A stretch of DNA of 34,003 nucleotides. Source: Verrucomicrobiota bacterium. Its GTDB lineage: Bacteria; Verrucomicrobiota; Verrucomicrobiia; Chthoniobacterales; SZAS-18. Below the pieces are notes generated by a model that made no database searches, was not told the DNA's origin, and worked only from the letters and a program-made list of their open reading frames with translations. The stretch is taken from assembly GCA_025353105.1 (NCBI GenBank), contig JANXRG010000058.1, forward strand, positions 1 to 34,003. Direction: 5' to 3'. The position numbers and the translations under genes were made by a program. Below are positions 1 to 8,974 of the stretch, piece by piece; position 1 is the stretch's first letter; each line of letters opens with the position of its first letter.

Positions 1-370
1 TCGACTCCAACTCCAGAGGCAGAAGGCGAGCCAATTCCCCAAACAGATCCCCAACCTCTTTATGATTTCGGCCCTCCTCAAGCTCGTTAGCAGCCAAAGA
101 TACCCGCTTAGAAAACACCTTTAGGCCAACCTCTTCGCAAAAGGGAATCATATCGCGGCATCGTCTAGCGAAGTCGTTCAGCATTTCACGATCTACCGGA
201 AGGCCTCCCGTCTCGGGAACTTTGGACGATAGCTGGAATAAACCAACCATTAGCCCAAACATCGAACAGATGTCGCGCAGTCGAAGCCCATCAAACGATT
301 CCATAAGATCGAGCAGCGTAAACAGCTGGTGCCTTAGCAACAACGCTTCTCGATTTCTCTTATCACTCAT
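1..370 (-). CDS. Hypothetical protein, 3' end cut by window edge
   Basis: The ATG at 370-368 is preceded by a strong Shine-Dalgarno (GGAGGA, about 7 nt upstream), and the frame stays open for 123 codons to the window edge without a stop. The protein starts MSDKRNREALLLRHQLF and looks soluble and mainly alpha-helical, with Leu-rich amphipathic stretches and many charged residues; no signal peptide or membrane segment is seen. I do not recognise the family. Base composition is visibly lower in GC than the neighbouring genes, which suggests acquired or accessory DNA. The C-terminal part lies outside the window, so function cannot be judged. Confidence 0.7.
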   Translation of the reverse strand, partial: MSDKRNREALLLRHQLFTLLDLMESFDGLRLRDICSMFGLMVGLFQLSSKVPETGGLPVDREMLNDFARRCRDMIPFCEEVGLKVFSKRVSLAANELEEGRNHKEVGDLFGELARLLPLELES

Positions 371-389
371 CTGTTTTCCTCCTAACCAG

Positions 390-1547
390 TTACTGCGTCA
401 AGTATATTATTGCCCTCCGCAGCCACTCGCGCAAGAGGTCGAGGTCCACGGGTTTCACCAGATACTCGTCGAATCCGGCGGTCCGCGCGTGGGCCCGATC
501 CTCGTCGCTGTCGTAGCCGGTCATCGCCACGAGGAACGCGTCGGCCAGCGCGGGCATGGCCCGCAGACGGCGGGCAACTTCGAAACCGTCCATGCCGCGC
601 AGGCCGATGTCGAGTAGCACCACTTCCGGCGCGAAATCAACCGCGGCGACGACCGCATCGGAGCCCGTAAAGGCGGTGCGCGTTTCGTGGCCGCGCAATC
701 GCTGCAGCGCGGCCATGCTGCGCGCGGAGTCAACGTTGTCATCGACGATGAGCATCCGGCGGGGGGTTTCACGGGCCGGGGCCGGGGGCAGCGATGATGG
801 CGCAGCGGCCGGGCCCGAGAGGATCGGAAGGCGCACGATGAACTCACTACCATGCCCGAGCCCTTCGCTGTACACCTCCACGCTCCCGCCGTGCAACTTG
901 ACGAGCCGGTGCACGATCGTCAGGCCGATCCCGAGGCCGCCGTGCGCGCGATCCACCGCGCGCGTCGCCTGCACGAAGAGATCAAAAATGCGCGGCAGCA
1001 ATTCGGGGGTGATGCCGATGCCGTCGTCGCGCACGCGCACGATAACTTCCGGCGGCTCGGCTCCCTGGGCGGTGGCGCGCTCGGCGCTGAGTGAGATGTG
1101 GCAGCCGGAGTTGCTGTATTTGCGGGCGTTGGCCAGGAGATTGCCGAGGACCTGCTCGATCCGCGTGGCGTCCACATTCAAGAAAATCGGCTCGGGCGGC
1201 AGAGTAACCGTGAGATTCTGGCCACGCGCCGCGATTTCCGGCCGTGCGACGTCCGCCGCCGCGGTGAAGATGGCCTCGAGCGCCACCGCTTGCTTGCGGA
1301 GCTCGATCTTTCCCTCGGTGATGCGCGAGACATCGAGCAGGTCGTCGATCATCCGGCTCATGTTTTCGATTTGCCGCGCGAGAACGCGCTGCGCCTGTTC
1401 GCGGGTCTTGGCGCGCGCGCCCGCGGTCCGTAAAATCTCGGCCGCATTGCGCAGCGGCGCGAGCGGACTACGCAGCTCGTGGGCGAGCATGGCGAGGAAT
1501 TCATCCTTGCTGCGATGAGGCCCCGGCGTACCCCAGCAAAGATTCAC
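390..1547 (-). CDS. Hybrid histidine kinase (HisKA-HATPase-REC) lacking its sensor region
   Basis: The 385-residue product has a complete kinase core: an H-box with phospho-acceptor His23 (LAHELRSP), an N-box around residues 138-144, G1 box DDGIGI (174-179), F box FDLF and G2 box GGLGIGL (203-209). A receiver domain follows from about residue 263, with the acidic pair Asp269/Asp270, phospho-acceptor Asp313 (LLDIGL) and Lys365 (LVKP). Family members normally have PAS, GAF or membrane sensor domains before KDEFLAMLAHEL. Here only about 11 unrelated residues precede it, starting from a GTG just after an in-frame TAA at 1553-1551. The catalytic parts look intact, so it is either a sensorless phosphorelay protein or, more likely, the 3' part of a rearranged kinase gene. 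The end (IIYLTQ) abuts the low-GC gene at the window start. Confidence 0.8.
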   Translation of the reverse strand: MNLCWGTPGPHRSKDEFLAMLAHELRSPLAPLRNAAEILRTAGARAKTREQAQRVLARQIENMSRMIDDLLDVSRITEGKIELRKQAVALEAIFTAAADVARPEIAARGQNLTVTLPPEPIFLNVDATRIEQVLGNLLANARKYSNSGCHISLSAERATAQGAEPPEVIVRVRDDGIGITPELLPRIFDLFVQATRAVDRAHGGLGIGLTIVHRLVKLHGGSVEVYSEGLGHGSEFIVRLPILSGPAAAPSSLPPAPARETPRRMLIVDDNVDSARSMAALQRLRGHETRTAFTGSDAVVAAVDFAPEVVLLDIGLRGMDGFEVARRLRAMPALADAFLVAMTGYDSDEDRAHARTAGFDEYLVKPVDLDLLREWLRRAIIYLTQ

Positions 1548-1699
1548 ACTTTATGAAAACGGGACAGACATCTGCCGCCGCGCACCAGCCCCTCTGTCCG
1601 CGCAAGCGCATTTCGGAAGCATGTCTCGACCTGGCCGGGCGCGGCCTCTCCGTCACATGCAGCCGGGATCCAGACCGCACTTTCGACTGGTGCGCGGAT

Positions 1700-3937
1700 T
1701 CAGAGGAGCTTGTCTGGGGTGATCGGCAGATCGCGCACCCGGCGTCCGGTGGCATGAAAGACGGCGTTCGCGACGGCCGCCGCGGTTCCGGTATTCCCGA
1801 TTTCTCCCATTCCCCGCGCGCCCATCGCATTGAACTGCAAATCGGGTTCGCCAACAAAGGTCACGTCGATGGCGTTGATGTCCGCGTGGACCGGGACGTG
1901 GTAGTCCGCCAGGTTCCGCGTCACCGGAAGTCCGGTGCGCGGGTCGTAATGCGTCTCCTCCTCGAGCGCCATCCCAATTCCCATCACGATTCCACCCAGA
2001 ATCTGACTGGCGCCGAGCTTGGAATTGATAACCCGCCCGCAATCCATCACGCTGACGAAGCGCGTCACGTGCACGAGAGGTAAATCAGGATCAATTTTCA
2101 CCTCGCAAAATTGCGCGCCAAAACTCTGGAACGCGGATTTGGCGTTCTTCTCTTCCTTGAGCTCACCCTCGGCGTCGATCGACGGCAGTCCGGCCGCGCT
2201 GAGCACGTCGGCATAACTCACGGATTTACCGGGGTTGGAAACGAGCCCAAGCCGGCCGGGCCCCACCACCACCACTTCCCTAGCGTTGGCGCGATAGAGC
2301 GTTGACTCGGCGTTTGCAACGGCGAGGTCCGCGAGCTTCTGCTGGAGCGCCCGCGCGGCGAGTACGATGGCGGAACCCACGGTCGCGGTGGAGTTGGATC
2401 CCCCGGCGACGGGACCGAACGGATAATCGGAGGAGCCGAGCTCAAATTTGATCTTTGCGGTCGGGAGACCGAGCGCATCCGCGCTGATTTGCGTGAAGGC
2501 GGTGGAGGCGCCGGTCCCCAGATCGTGGGTGGCGCAGCGCACGAGGGCGGTGCCATCCGCCGTGAGTTGCATCCAGACCGTTGCGGCCCATTGGTTCGCC
2601 GGATAGGTGGCGGTGGCCACGCCCCAGCCGACCAACAAGCGTCCATCCTTCATCGACCGCGGGGCGGCCTGGCGCCTGCCCCAGCCGAATTTTTCCGCGC
2701 CCACCTTGTAGCAATCACCCAGGAACTTCGTGGAGAAGGGAATGCCTTTGGTCGGATGATTCGGGGAATTGTTCAGCATCCGCAGCTCGAGTGGATCGAG
2801 CGCGAGCGCGGTGGCGAGTTCATCCATCGCGCACTCGACCGCATACGTGCCGGGGCATTCGCCAGGCGCCCGCATGAAGGACGACTGGCCGATGTTCACG
2901 GTGTGAATGGTGTGCCCGAATTCGATCGCCGGCGCGTCGTAGAGCACGTGGGTGGATCCGATGCCGCAGGCCTCGACATACTTCCCGACGGGCGAAGTGA
3001 ACCCCTCGCTCTGGTGCCGAATCGCTTGCAACCTGCCGTCCTTGCTGGCGGCAAGGGCGACGCGCTGCGAGGTGGCCGAGCGATGTCCGGTCCCGCTGAA
3101 CATTTGGGCGCGCGTCAACTCGATCCGGACCGGCTTCCCGACGGCCCGCGCCGCCATCGCGGCCACGAGGGTGTGCGGCCAGACCGGACCCTTGCAACCA
3201 AAGGCGCCCCCGACGAACGGACAAATGACGCGCACGTCCTCCCGCTTTAATCCGAACGCGCGCGCGACAATCGACTGCGCACCTTTGACGTATTGCGTCG
3301 CATCGTAAAGGACCAGTTTCTCCGGTGATTCCCATGTTGCGATGGTGGCGGAATTTTCCATCGGATTGTGCGTTTCCGTCGGCGTCGAATAGGTCTGCTC
3401 GACGCGCGTGAAGTCCGCGTTCTTCAACGCCGCCTCCACGTCGCCCTTGGAAAACTGAAGTTTCTCGCCGTTGGTTTCCGCGGGCTGCTTTGTTTCCAGC
3501 GCGTCCTCCTTTCGTAGAGCCGGAGTTTCCGCGGCGTAGGACACTGTCAGCAAATCCGCCGCGAAGCGCGCCTGTTCGAGCGTGTCGGCCACGACGACTC
3601 CGACATACTGTCCCCCGTAGGAAATGCGCGCGTCGGAAAAAGGCACCCGTTGCTCGAGTCGAATCCCCTCCGCTTTCTGCGCATTGGGCGGCTCCGGTAG
3701 TTTGGGCGCGTTCAGATGCGTCAGCACGGCGCGCACCCCCGGCGCCTTTTCCGCCGCCGCGCTGTCGATGGCGGTGATGGTTCCCCGGGCAATCCGGCTC
3801 GTCACCAGATGGCCGTAAAGCAGCCCCGCCGGATGAAACTCGGCCGGATAGGTCGCGGCCCCAGTCACCTTCAAACGACCATCCACGCGATCGAGGGGTT
3901 GACCCATCGATTGCGCTTTCAGGGCGGCGGTGCTCAT
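1700..3937 (-). CDS. paoC: Aldehyde oxidoreductase, molybdenum-binding subunit (PaoC/YagR type)
   Basis: This is the large catalytic subunit of a xanthine dehydrogenase/aldehyde oxidase family enzyme, 745 residues, close to the usual length of about 730 for PaoC. It carries the Mo-cofactor domains: an N-terminal aldehyde-oxidase a/b hammerhead region (DRVDGRLKVTGAATYPAEF, about 16-34), then the Mo-binding domains with the motif GGAFGCKG and the C-terminal MGEIGNTG, whose Glu (about 712) matches the family's catalytic glutamate. It has no signal peptide of its own; in the E. coli complex the Tat signal of the small subunit exports the whole folded heterotrimer. It is the last gene of the operon and begins about 18 nt after the FAD subunit stop. 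The substrate is probably an aldehyde, by family inference only. Confidence 0.9.
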   Translation of the reverse strand: MSTAALKAQSMGQPLDRVDGRLKVTGAATYPAEFHPAGLLYGHLVTSRIARGTITAIDSAAAEKAPGVRAVLTHLNAPKLPEPPNAQKAEGIRLEQRVPFSDARISYGGQYVGVVVADTLEQARFAADLLTVSYAAETPALRKEDALETKQPAETNGEKLQFSKGDVEAALKNADFTRVEQTYSTPTETHNPMENSATIATWESPEKLVLYDATQYVKGAQSIVARAFGLKREDVRVICPFVGGAFGCKGPVWPHTLVAAMAARAVGKPVRIELTRAQMFSGTGHRSATSQRVALAASKDGRLQAIRHQSEGFTSPVGKYVEACGIGSTHVLYDAPAIEFGHTIHTVNIGQSSFMRAPGECPGTYAVECAMDELATALALDPLELRMLNNSPNHPTKGIPFSTKFLGDCYKVGAEKFGWGRRQAAPRSMKDGRLLVGWGVATATYPANQWAATVWMQLTADGTALVRCATHDLGTGASTAFTQISADALGLPTAKIKFELGSSDYPFGPVAGGSNSTATVGSAIVLAARALQQKLADLAVANAESTLYRANAREVVVVGPGRLGLVSNPGKSVSYADVLSAAGLPSIDAEGELKEEKNAKSAFQSFGAQFCEVKIDPDLPLVHVTRFVSVMDCGRVINSKLGASQILGGIVMGIGMALEEETHYDPRTGLPVTRNLADYHVPVHADINAIDVTFVGEPDLQFNAMGARGMGEIGNTGTAAAVANAVFHATGRRVRDLPITPDKLL

Positions 3938-3955
3938 AAGAATCAGACGCGGGCG

Positions 3956-4945
3956 TTACGTCGCGGCTTCCACGATGGCGCGAACGATGGTGCGTTTTGC
4001 CATTTCAATTTTGAAGGAGTTGTGTTGATAGCCCTTGGCCCCGGCCAGCTCGGCCTCGGCGGCTTCGCGCAAGGCCGTTTCATCGCCCGTTTTGACCCCC
4101 TGGAGTCGCGTTTCGGCCTTGGTGGCGCGCCACGGTTTGTGCGCCACGCCGCCCAGCGCCACGCGAGCGGATTGAATGGTGCCGGCCCGCAGCTCCAGCA
4201 CCACGGCAACGGAGACCAGCGCAAACGCATAGCTCGAGCGGTCGCGCATCTTCACGTAGTGCGTTCGGGCACCCGCGGGCAGCGGAGGGAGATCCACCGC
4301 GGTGATGAGTTCGTCCGGTGCCAGATTCGTTTCAATTTCCGGATGATCCCCCGGCAGGCGGTGAAACTCGCCGAAGGAAATGCTGCGGCTGCCTTTCGGT
4401 CCGGTGACCTGCACCGACGCGTCGAGCACCGCCAGCGCGACACACATGTCGCTCGGATGCGTCGCGATGCAGTGCTCGCTCTGGCCCAGAATTGCGTGGA
4501 CCCGGTTGTACCCTTCAAGCGCGCCGCAGCCACTGCCGGGCGCGCGTTTGTTGCACGCCGGAAAATCCGGATCGTAGAAATAATAACAGCGCGTGCGCTG
4601 CAGCAGATTGCCGCCCACCGTGGCGAGATTCCGCAGTTGCGGGCTGGCGCCTGAAAGAAACGCCTCCCGAAGAACCGGATAGCGTTCGCGGAGTAGAGGG
4701 TTTTCTGCAGCATCGGAGTTACGAGCCAAGGCCCCGATCCGCACGCCCCGGCCGTCGGGTAATTCCTCGATCTTATCGAGGGGCAGCCGATTGATGTCGA
4801 CCAATTGCGTCGGCGTTTCCACGCCCATCTTCATCAGGTCGATCAGATTCGTCCCGCCGCCGAGGAACTTTGCGCCGGCGTCTCCTCTTCGAAGCGCCAC
4901 GGCGCTTTCGGCATCCTTCGCCCGCGCATAGGTAAAGGGATTCAT
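3956..4945 (-). CDS. paoB: Aldehyde oxidoreductase, FAD-binding subunit (PaoB/YagS type)
   Basis: The start is taken at 4945 (MNPFTYARA), not at an upstream in-frame codon, because it gives the classical ATGA overlap with the stop of the 2Fe-2S subunit and the family's usual N-terminus. The FAD-binding region has the signature [13 protein letters not shown] (about 28-40) and the second motif [12 protein letters not shown] (109-120). A Cys-rich insert follows, with cysteines at about 120, 131, 140 and 159. In PaoB and in the hydroxybenzoyl-CoA reductase subunit this insert holds an extra [4Fe-4S] cluster, so this subunit probably carries one too. It passes electrons between the 2Fe-2S subunit and FAD. 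At 329 residues the length is normal for the family. Confidence 0.9.
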   Translation of the reverse strand: MNPFTYARAKDAESAVALRRGDAGAKFLGGGTNLIDLMKMGVETPTQLVDINRLPLDKIEELPDGRGVRIGALARNSDAAENPLLRERYPVLREAFLSGASPQLRNLATVGGNLLQRTRCYYFYDPDFPACNKRAPGSGCGALEGYNRVHAILGQSEHCIATHPSDMCVALAVLDASVQVTGPKGSRSISFGEFHRLPGDHPEIETNLAPDELITAVDLPPLPAGARTHYVKMRDRSSYAFALVSVAVVLELRAGTIQSARVALGGVAHKPWRATKAETRLQGVKTGDETALREAAEAELAGAKGYQHNSFKIEMAKRTIVRAIVEAAT

Positions 4946-5646
4946 ACCGGCTTCAAGGTGGTGGATTGACCCTGGACCTCGCGAATGGCGGCCAGAATGT
5001 TCGGGTAGGCGCCGCACCGGCAAATATTGCCGCTCATGAACTCCCGGATTTGGTTATCACTCGTGGCGTGTCCCTCCGCGACGCAGGCGACGGCCGAACA
5101 AATCTGCCCCGGGGTGCAATAGCCGCATTGAAAACCATCGTGCTTGATGAACGCCGCCTGCATCGGATGCAGCGTCTCCCCCTTGGCCAGACCTTCGATC
5201 GTCGTGATTTCGTCGCCCTCGCAGGTCAACGCCAGGACCAGGCACGAATTAATGCGCCGACCATTCTGCAGCACGGTGCAGGCGCCGCACTGTCCGTGGT
5301 CGCATCCCTTCTTGGTGCCGGGCAGCTGCAGGCGATCGCGCAGCACATCGAGCAAGGTCGTGCGCGGATCGAGTTTCAACTCATGCACCTGCCCGTTGAT
5401 TTTCAGGGTTGCGCCGATCATAACGCGGGTCTCCGGGTTGGGCTGGGGAGTGATGGACTCCGCCGCCGCCAGCGTATCCAAACCGTCGGCAATGAAGATA
5501 GTCCCCAGCGTAATTCCGGCACCGAGCGAGGCCGAGGTGGCGAGAAACTTGCGGCGCGTCGTGGGATTTCCAAAGAGCAGCGCCTCATCGATCGTTTCGT
5601 CTTTTCCCGCCGGTGCGTCTTCGGGAAAATCACGGGCAGACGCCAT
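4942..5646 (-). CDS. paoA: Aldehyde oxidoreductase, 2Fe-2S subunit with Tat signal (PaoA/YagT type)
   Basis: The 234-residue protein begins with a long N-region and a twin-arginine signal ([15 protein letters not shown], Arg31-Arg32), as in periplasmic PaoA. The plant-type ferredoxin domain has Cys115, Cys120, Cys123 and Cys135 ([10 protein letters not shown]). The helical domain has Cys174, Cys177, Cys209 and Cys211 (CGYCTPG and CRCGAYPN), so both [2Fe-2S] sites are complete. It is the first gene of the paoABC-type operon; the FAD subunit start overlaps its stop by 4 nt. The divergent upstream gene is an alpha/beta hydrolase. No XdhC/PaoD-type maturation chaperone is present in the window. 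Confidence 0.92.
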   Translation of the reverse strand: MASARDFPEDAPAGKDETIDEALLFGNPTTRRKFLATSASLGAGITLGTIFIADGLDTLAAAESITPQPNPETRVMIGATLKINGQVHELKLDPRTTLLDVLRDRLQLPGTKKGCDHGQCGACTVLQNGRRINSCLVLALTCEGDEITTIEGLAKGETLHPMQAAFIKHDGFQCGYCTPGQICSAVACVAEGHATSDNQIREFMSGNICRCGAYPNILAAIREVQGQSTTLKPV

Positions 5647-5759
5647 GGCAATGAATCAACGTCCGCTGTGGCGCCTCCGGACGCATTTGTTTTTCTCGCC
5701 GGATGCAAATATCGTCAATCCTAGTTTCCTTTCCTGCCATCGTCCGAAGAGAATCCGCC
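5647..5759. promoter_or_regulatory. Divergent intergenic region between the paoA-type gene and the hydrolase
   Basis: This gap of about 113 bp separates two genes transcribed away from each other, so it should hold the promoters for the oxidoreductase operon (minus) and the hydrolase (plus). I see AT-richer stretches near 5690-5730 but no convincing -35/-10 pair or operator palindrome, so this is inferred from gene arrangement only. Confidence 0.35.
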
Positions 5760-6671
5760 ATGACGACCAGCGCACCGAATCTCCCGAGCCTCTTTCCGAG
5801 CCACTTGCGCGCGTTCAAGGCGCCCGGCGCTGATGGGGTCCAGATTCACGGCGAAACCGGTGGCTCTGGCCCGCCGTTGCTCTTGCTCCACGGTTACCCG
5901 CAAACGCACGCGATCTGGCATCGCGCCGCGCCGCGACTGGCGGAACGATTCACGATCGTGGCCCCGGATCTGCGCGGGTATGGCGACAGCGACAAGCCCC
6001 CGACGGACGCGCAACACGCACCCTATTCCAAGCGCGCGCTGGCCGCAGATCAAGTAGCTGTAATGCGCGGTCTGGGCTTCGATTCGTTCTTCGTCTGCGG
6101 TCACGACCGCGGCGGACGCGTCGCGCACCGGATGGCGATGGATCATCCCGCCGCGGTGCGGGCGCTCGCGGTGCTGGACATCGCGCCGACACGGGAAATG
6201 TACGCGGCGACCAATTTCGAATTCGCCCGCGCGTACTACTGGTGGTTTTTTCTCGTGCAGCCGGCCGATCTGCCCGAGCGGTTGATCGGCGCTGACCCGA
6301 AATTGTGGCTGTCGCGGAAGCTTGCGGGGAAAGCGAGCAACCAGGAAGGGCTCGAGCTTTTTGACCCACGCGCCCTGGCTGAATATGTCCGCTGCTTTGC
6401 CGGTGAGACGATTCGCGCCACGTGTGAGGACTACCGCGCCGCCGCGACGATCGACATCGCCCACGACGACGCTGACGGCGATCGTAAACTGACTCAACCG
6501 TTGCTCGCGCTGTGGGGCGCGAAGGGCACTGTCGCGCGTTGCTTCGATGTGCTCGACCTCTGGCGGAAACGCGCAACCGATGTCCGCGGCGAGGCGCTGC
6601 CGTCCGGGCACTACATCCCGGAAGAATGTCCGGATTTGCTCGTCCAGCGATTGCTCAGTTTTTTTGTCTGA
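5760..6671 (+). CDS. Alpha/beta hydrolase, haloacetate dehalogenase-like
   Basis: The start at 5760 (MTTSAPNLPS) fits family alignments better than an in-frame ATG 19 codons upstream. The protein has 303 residues, with oxyanion region LLLHGYPQTH (41-50), the DLRGYGDSDKP strand, nucleophile elbow GHDRGGR with Asp116, and the C-terminal catalytic His in SGHYIPEE. An aspartate nucleophile followed by RGGR is typical of fluoroacetate/haloacetate dehalogenases and related epoxide hydrolases, and the conserved segment QPADLPERLIGADP supports the former. The halide pocket differs: as I recall the family, characterised enzymes have a His-Trp pair where this protein has Trp161-Trp162. The substrate may therefore not be a haloacetate. 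It is divergent from the aldehyde oxidoreductase operon. Confidence 0.82.
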   Translation: MTTSAPNLPSLFPSHLRAFKAPGADGVQIHGETGGSGPPLLLLHGYPQTHAIWHRAAPRLAERFTIVAPDLRGYGDSDKPPTDAQHAPYSKRALAADQVAVMRGLGFDSFFVCGHDRGGRVAHRMAMDHPAAVRALAVLDIAPTREMYAATNFEFARAYYWWFFLVQPADLPERLIGADPKLWLSRKLAGKASNQEGLELFDPRALAEYVRCFAGETIRATCEDYRAAATIDIAHDDADGDRKLTQPLLALWGAKGTVARCFDVLDLWRKRATDVRGEALPSGHYIPEECPDLLVQRLLSFFV

Positions 6672-6711
6672 ACCTCGCGGCAAAGGCGATCCAATCTGGG
6701 AGTACGGAGAT

Positions 6712-7218
6712 TCACCGTCGCTCATCTCCCTGTCTCTCTCGCGCGCTGAAATCAGCCTCGCCGGGATTGAGGCGGACCGTGAGAAGCTGGCGCTCATCGC
6801 GGCGGAGGGCAAGACCGTGGCTGGCATAGAGAGCATGCGCGGCGTGGTTGTCTCGCCCCACCTCAACGTGCACGGCAAGCACGCCGCGCCGCTTGCACTC
6901 ACCGAAGAGCGCGCCCAGAGCCATGTGCCCCACGCCCCGGCGCCGATGAGACGAGCGGACAAACAGATCGTCGATGAAGGCGTCCTGTCCCCCGTGCTCC
7001 ATGCTGAACCGCACCGTGAGTACGATGTAACCGGCCGGCTCGTTCCCATGGAAGATGATCCAGGCGGCGCCGCGCGCGGGCGCGGCCAGCAGTGCGGAGA
7101 ACGTCGCGCCCGCCCACGCCCGATCGAGCGGGAAGCCCGACTCCGCGTAGAATTCGTCCATCAGGACAACCAGTGCCGGAATGTCCTCCGCGGTGGCCCT
7201 GCGAATCGTCGCGTTCAT
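6712..7218 (-). CDS. GNAT-family N-acetyltransferase
   Basis: The 168-residue protein begins MNATIRRATAEDIPALV, the usual N-terminal strand and helix of the GNAT fold. Acetyl-CoA-binding motif A is visible as LFVRSSHRRRGVGHMAL, with the R-x-x-G-x-G pyrophosphate loop at about 93-98. A motif B-like segment VEVGRDNHAAHALYASHGL follows and resembles the end of small-molecule acetyltransferases. No substrate can be named. It is convergent with the hydrolase, leaving a gap of about 40 bp. Confidence 0.85.
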   Translation of the reverse strand: MNATIRRATAEDIPALVVLMDEFYAESGFPLDRAWAGATFSALLAAPARGAAWIIFHGNEPAGYIVLTVRFSMEHGGQDAFIDDLFVRSSHRRRGVGHMALGALFGECKRRGVLAVHVEVGRDNHAAHALYASHGLALRRDERQLLTVRLNPGEADFSARERQGDERR

Positions 7219-7283
7219 CTTGGAAAACTAACTGATTGCCGATAACTCGATCGCCGCCGTCGGTGTTCGGATGGTGCATGGGA

Positions 7284-7787
7284 TTACCGCGGCGGTGGGC
7301 GGTCGATCGGAATGCGTTTGCCTGCATAGCTCCGCTTCCAGCGAGTGAAGCGCCGAAACATTCCGCCGAAGACGCGGACAGCCGCATAGTAAATCGGTCG
7401 GGGCGCAAAGCGATCGCGCGTCAGAATCTCCAGGAACACCCGGTCCGCCTGCCTTCTGGACAAAGGAAGATCGGCATCCAGGAACTGATACAGCGCGTCA
7501 TGCATCAGGGAGGCATAGTACGTCTTTGGCTTCCTGGTGATCTCACTCGGAATGCCGTCGGGCGTACCAAATACGAGGTCGAGCACCGAATACTTCGGCG
7601 TACACCCATCCCACGCGTATCCGGCGAGCACGCGTGCATCCCCGTTGGGAGCGATTTCGAGCCGTGGTTTCCCCGACAGGTCGAGAAACGCACAACCCTG
7701 ATTCCACCCGGCCGGCAAATTCTGACGAAGGTTGTATACGTAGTCTTCGGTCAGTTCGAAGATCCAGCGGACGGCGAATTCAGACAT
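7284..7787 (-). CDS. DUF1353-like protein
   Basis: The 167-residue soluble protein has the segments YAWDGCTPKYSVLDLVFGTP and TYYASLMHDALYQFLD (about 111-126), which match the W-D-G and HD-x-L-Y pattern of DUF1353, a family found in phage and in bacterial chromosomes. The biochemical role is unknown. No signal peptide or membrane helix is seen; the C-terminus is basic (RWKRSYAGKRIPIDRPPPR). It reads as a standalone gene between the acetyltransferase and an outer-membrane protein, with clear gaps on both sides. Confidence 0.65.
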   Translation of the reverse strand: MSEFAVRWIFELTEDYVYNLRQNLPAGWNQGCAFLDLSGKPRLEIAPNGDARVLAGYAWDGCTPKYSVLDLVFGTPDGIPSEITRKPKTYYASLMHDALYQFLDADLPLSRRQADRVFLEILTRDRFAPRPIYYAAVRVFGGMFRRFTRWKRSYAGKRIPIDRPPPR

Positions 7788-7996
7788 AGCGGCCTACGGT
7801 CAACCATCAGCGCCCGAATGACGCGGAAAGTAAAGCGTGAACAGAATACCGCGGCGGCGGTTTCAGACGGCCAGTCAAGCCGCACCTAAATCGAATTCCA
7901 ACCACCGCGATCAATCGAGTCGGGCGAGAAGTCCTGGGATGAGTGGGGGATCTGTTCCCCGGGAAACGCCGGGCCAGATCGTCGTCTGCCGTGCGC

Positions 7997-8974
7997 CTAA
8001 CGGTTGCGCGTCGAAGTGGGCGCCTCGGATTCGCGCCCACCCCCACCCGGGCCGAAGAGCGCGGAAAAGACCGCGAAGATCTGGATCCGCGGGGAATCAG
8101 ACGTCACGCCGAAGAGCGGGGAGACATTCAAGCTCGTCCTGCGCGTGATCTTCCAAGCGACCGTCGGGCCGATGACGAAGCGCTGCGCCGGAGCGTGGCG
8201 TGTGTCCTTGTCGGAGAAGTTGGAATACTGCATCTCGACGCCCACCTTGAGTTGCTCCCCGGGCAGGAGCACGGGCCGGAGGATGCTCTGCGCAAAGCCC
8301 CACTCGCGGCCGCGGTCGCCCCGGATCTCCTGCTCGAAGAACAAGTTCAGCGCCCATTCAAATTGATGGGCGAAATCCTGCGACAGGAGCAAGCGCACCT
8401 CCCCGGCATCGGGAATGCGCATCTTGTCGGCCGGAATCGCCGGCTCGCCCTTCTCCGGGCGTTTCGGCGAGCCTTCATCTCGCAATACGAAGCCGATGCC
8501 CTTCTTGAACTCGACGAAGATGGTCGGGTTCAGCGGAATCTTATTCCAATCGGCCAGCGCATAACGCACCTCAAAACTGAAAGTCCGCTCCTGCGTGTAG
8601 CGGGCGAATGTCTCGACGGAATTTTCAATCGCGACGTTGATTCGATACGGCAGGCCGACCTCGATCTCCTGCGTGAAAAGGTGATCGGGACGGTTGAAGC
8701 GAATTACATCACCCTGATAGAAAAGCCCCGCGTAAACCACCCCGGGCGGCAGCACATAGGCATTCGTGAGGCTCGAAAACCGGCTGCCCGAAAACTCCGC
8801 CGGCGCCCCGTACGCAGTCGCCACGCCGACGTCCCGCACCATGACCCGGTCTGGCGAAGCGGTCGCCGACACCGGCAAATCCTGGCCGCGGGCCGGACTC
8901 GCCAGCGACTGCAAAACGACAGCCAGCAAGAGAATCCGGCAAGCCGCACGTGGGTCCGATAGTTCGAAATGCAT
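7997..8974 (-). CDS. Exported, probable outer-membrane beta-barrel protein
   Basis: The start is placed at 8974 (MHFELSDPRAACR), because the hydrophobic segment RILLLAVVLQSLASPARGQ then forms a normal signal peptide with cleavage near residues 31-32; the open frame extends 28 codons further upstream. The mature part of about 290 residues is rich in alternating polar/hydrophobic strands with aromatic residues (VVYAGLFYQGDVIRF, FSFEVRYALADW, KVGVEMQYSNF) and ends in a strand with aromatic residues (IFAVFSALFG), typical of outer-membrane barrels. The last residues are polar and do not end in Phe. No specific family is recognised; a transporter-like or porin-like barrel is possible. Confidence 0.7.
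   Translation of the reverse strand: MHFELSDPRAACRILLLAVVLQSLASPARGQDLPVSATASPDRVMVRDVGVATAYGAPAEFSGSRFSSLTNAYVLPPGVVYAGLFYQGDVIRFNRPDHLFTQEIEVGLPYRINVAIENSVETFARYTQERTFSFEVRYALADWNKIPLNPTIFVEFKKGIGFVLRDEGSPKRPEKGEPAIPADKMRIPDAGEVRLLLSQDFAHQFEWALNLFFEQEIRGDRGREWGFAQSILRPVLLPGEQLKVGVEMQYSNFSDKDTRHAPAQRFVIGPTVAWKITRRTSLNVSPLFGVTSDSPRIQIFAVFSALFGPGGGGRESEAPTSTRNR

Noticed and set aside
5721-7049. A minus-strand open frame of 442 codons
   Set aside because: It runs antisense through the alpha/beta hydrolase and over the acetyltransferase gene, both of which have convincing motifs.
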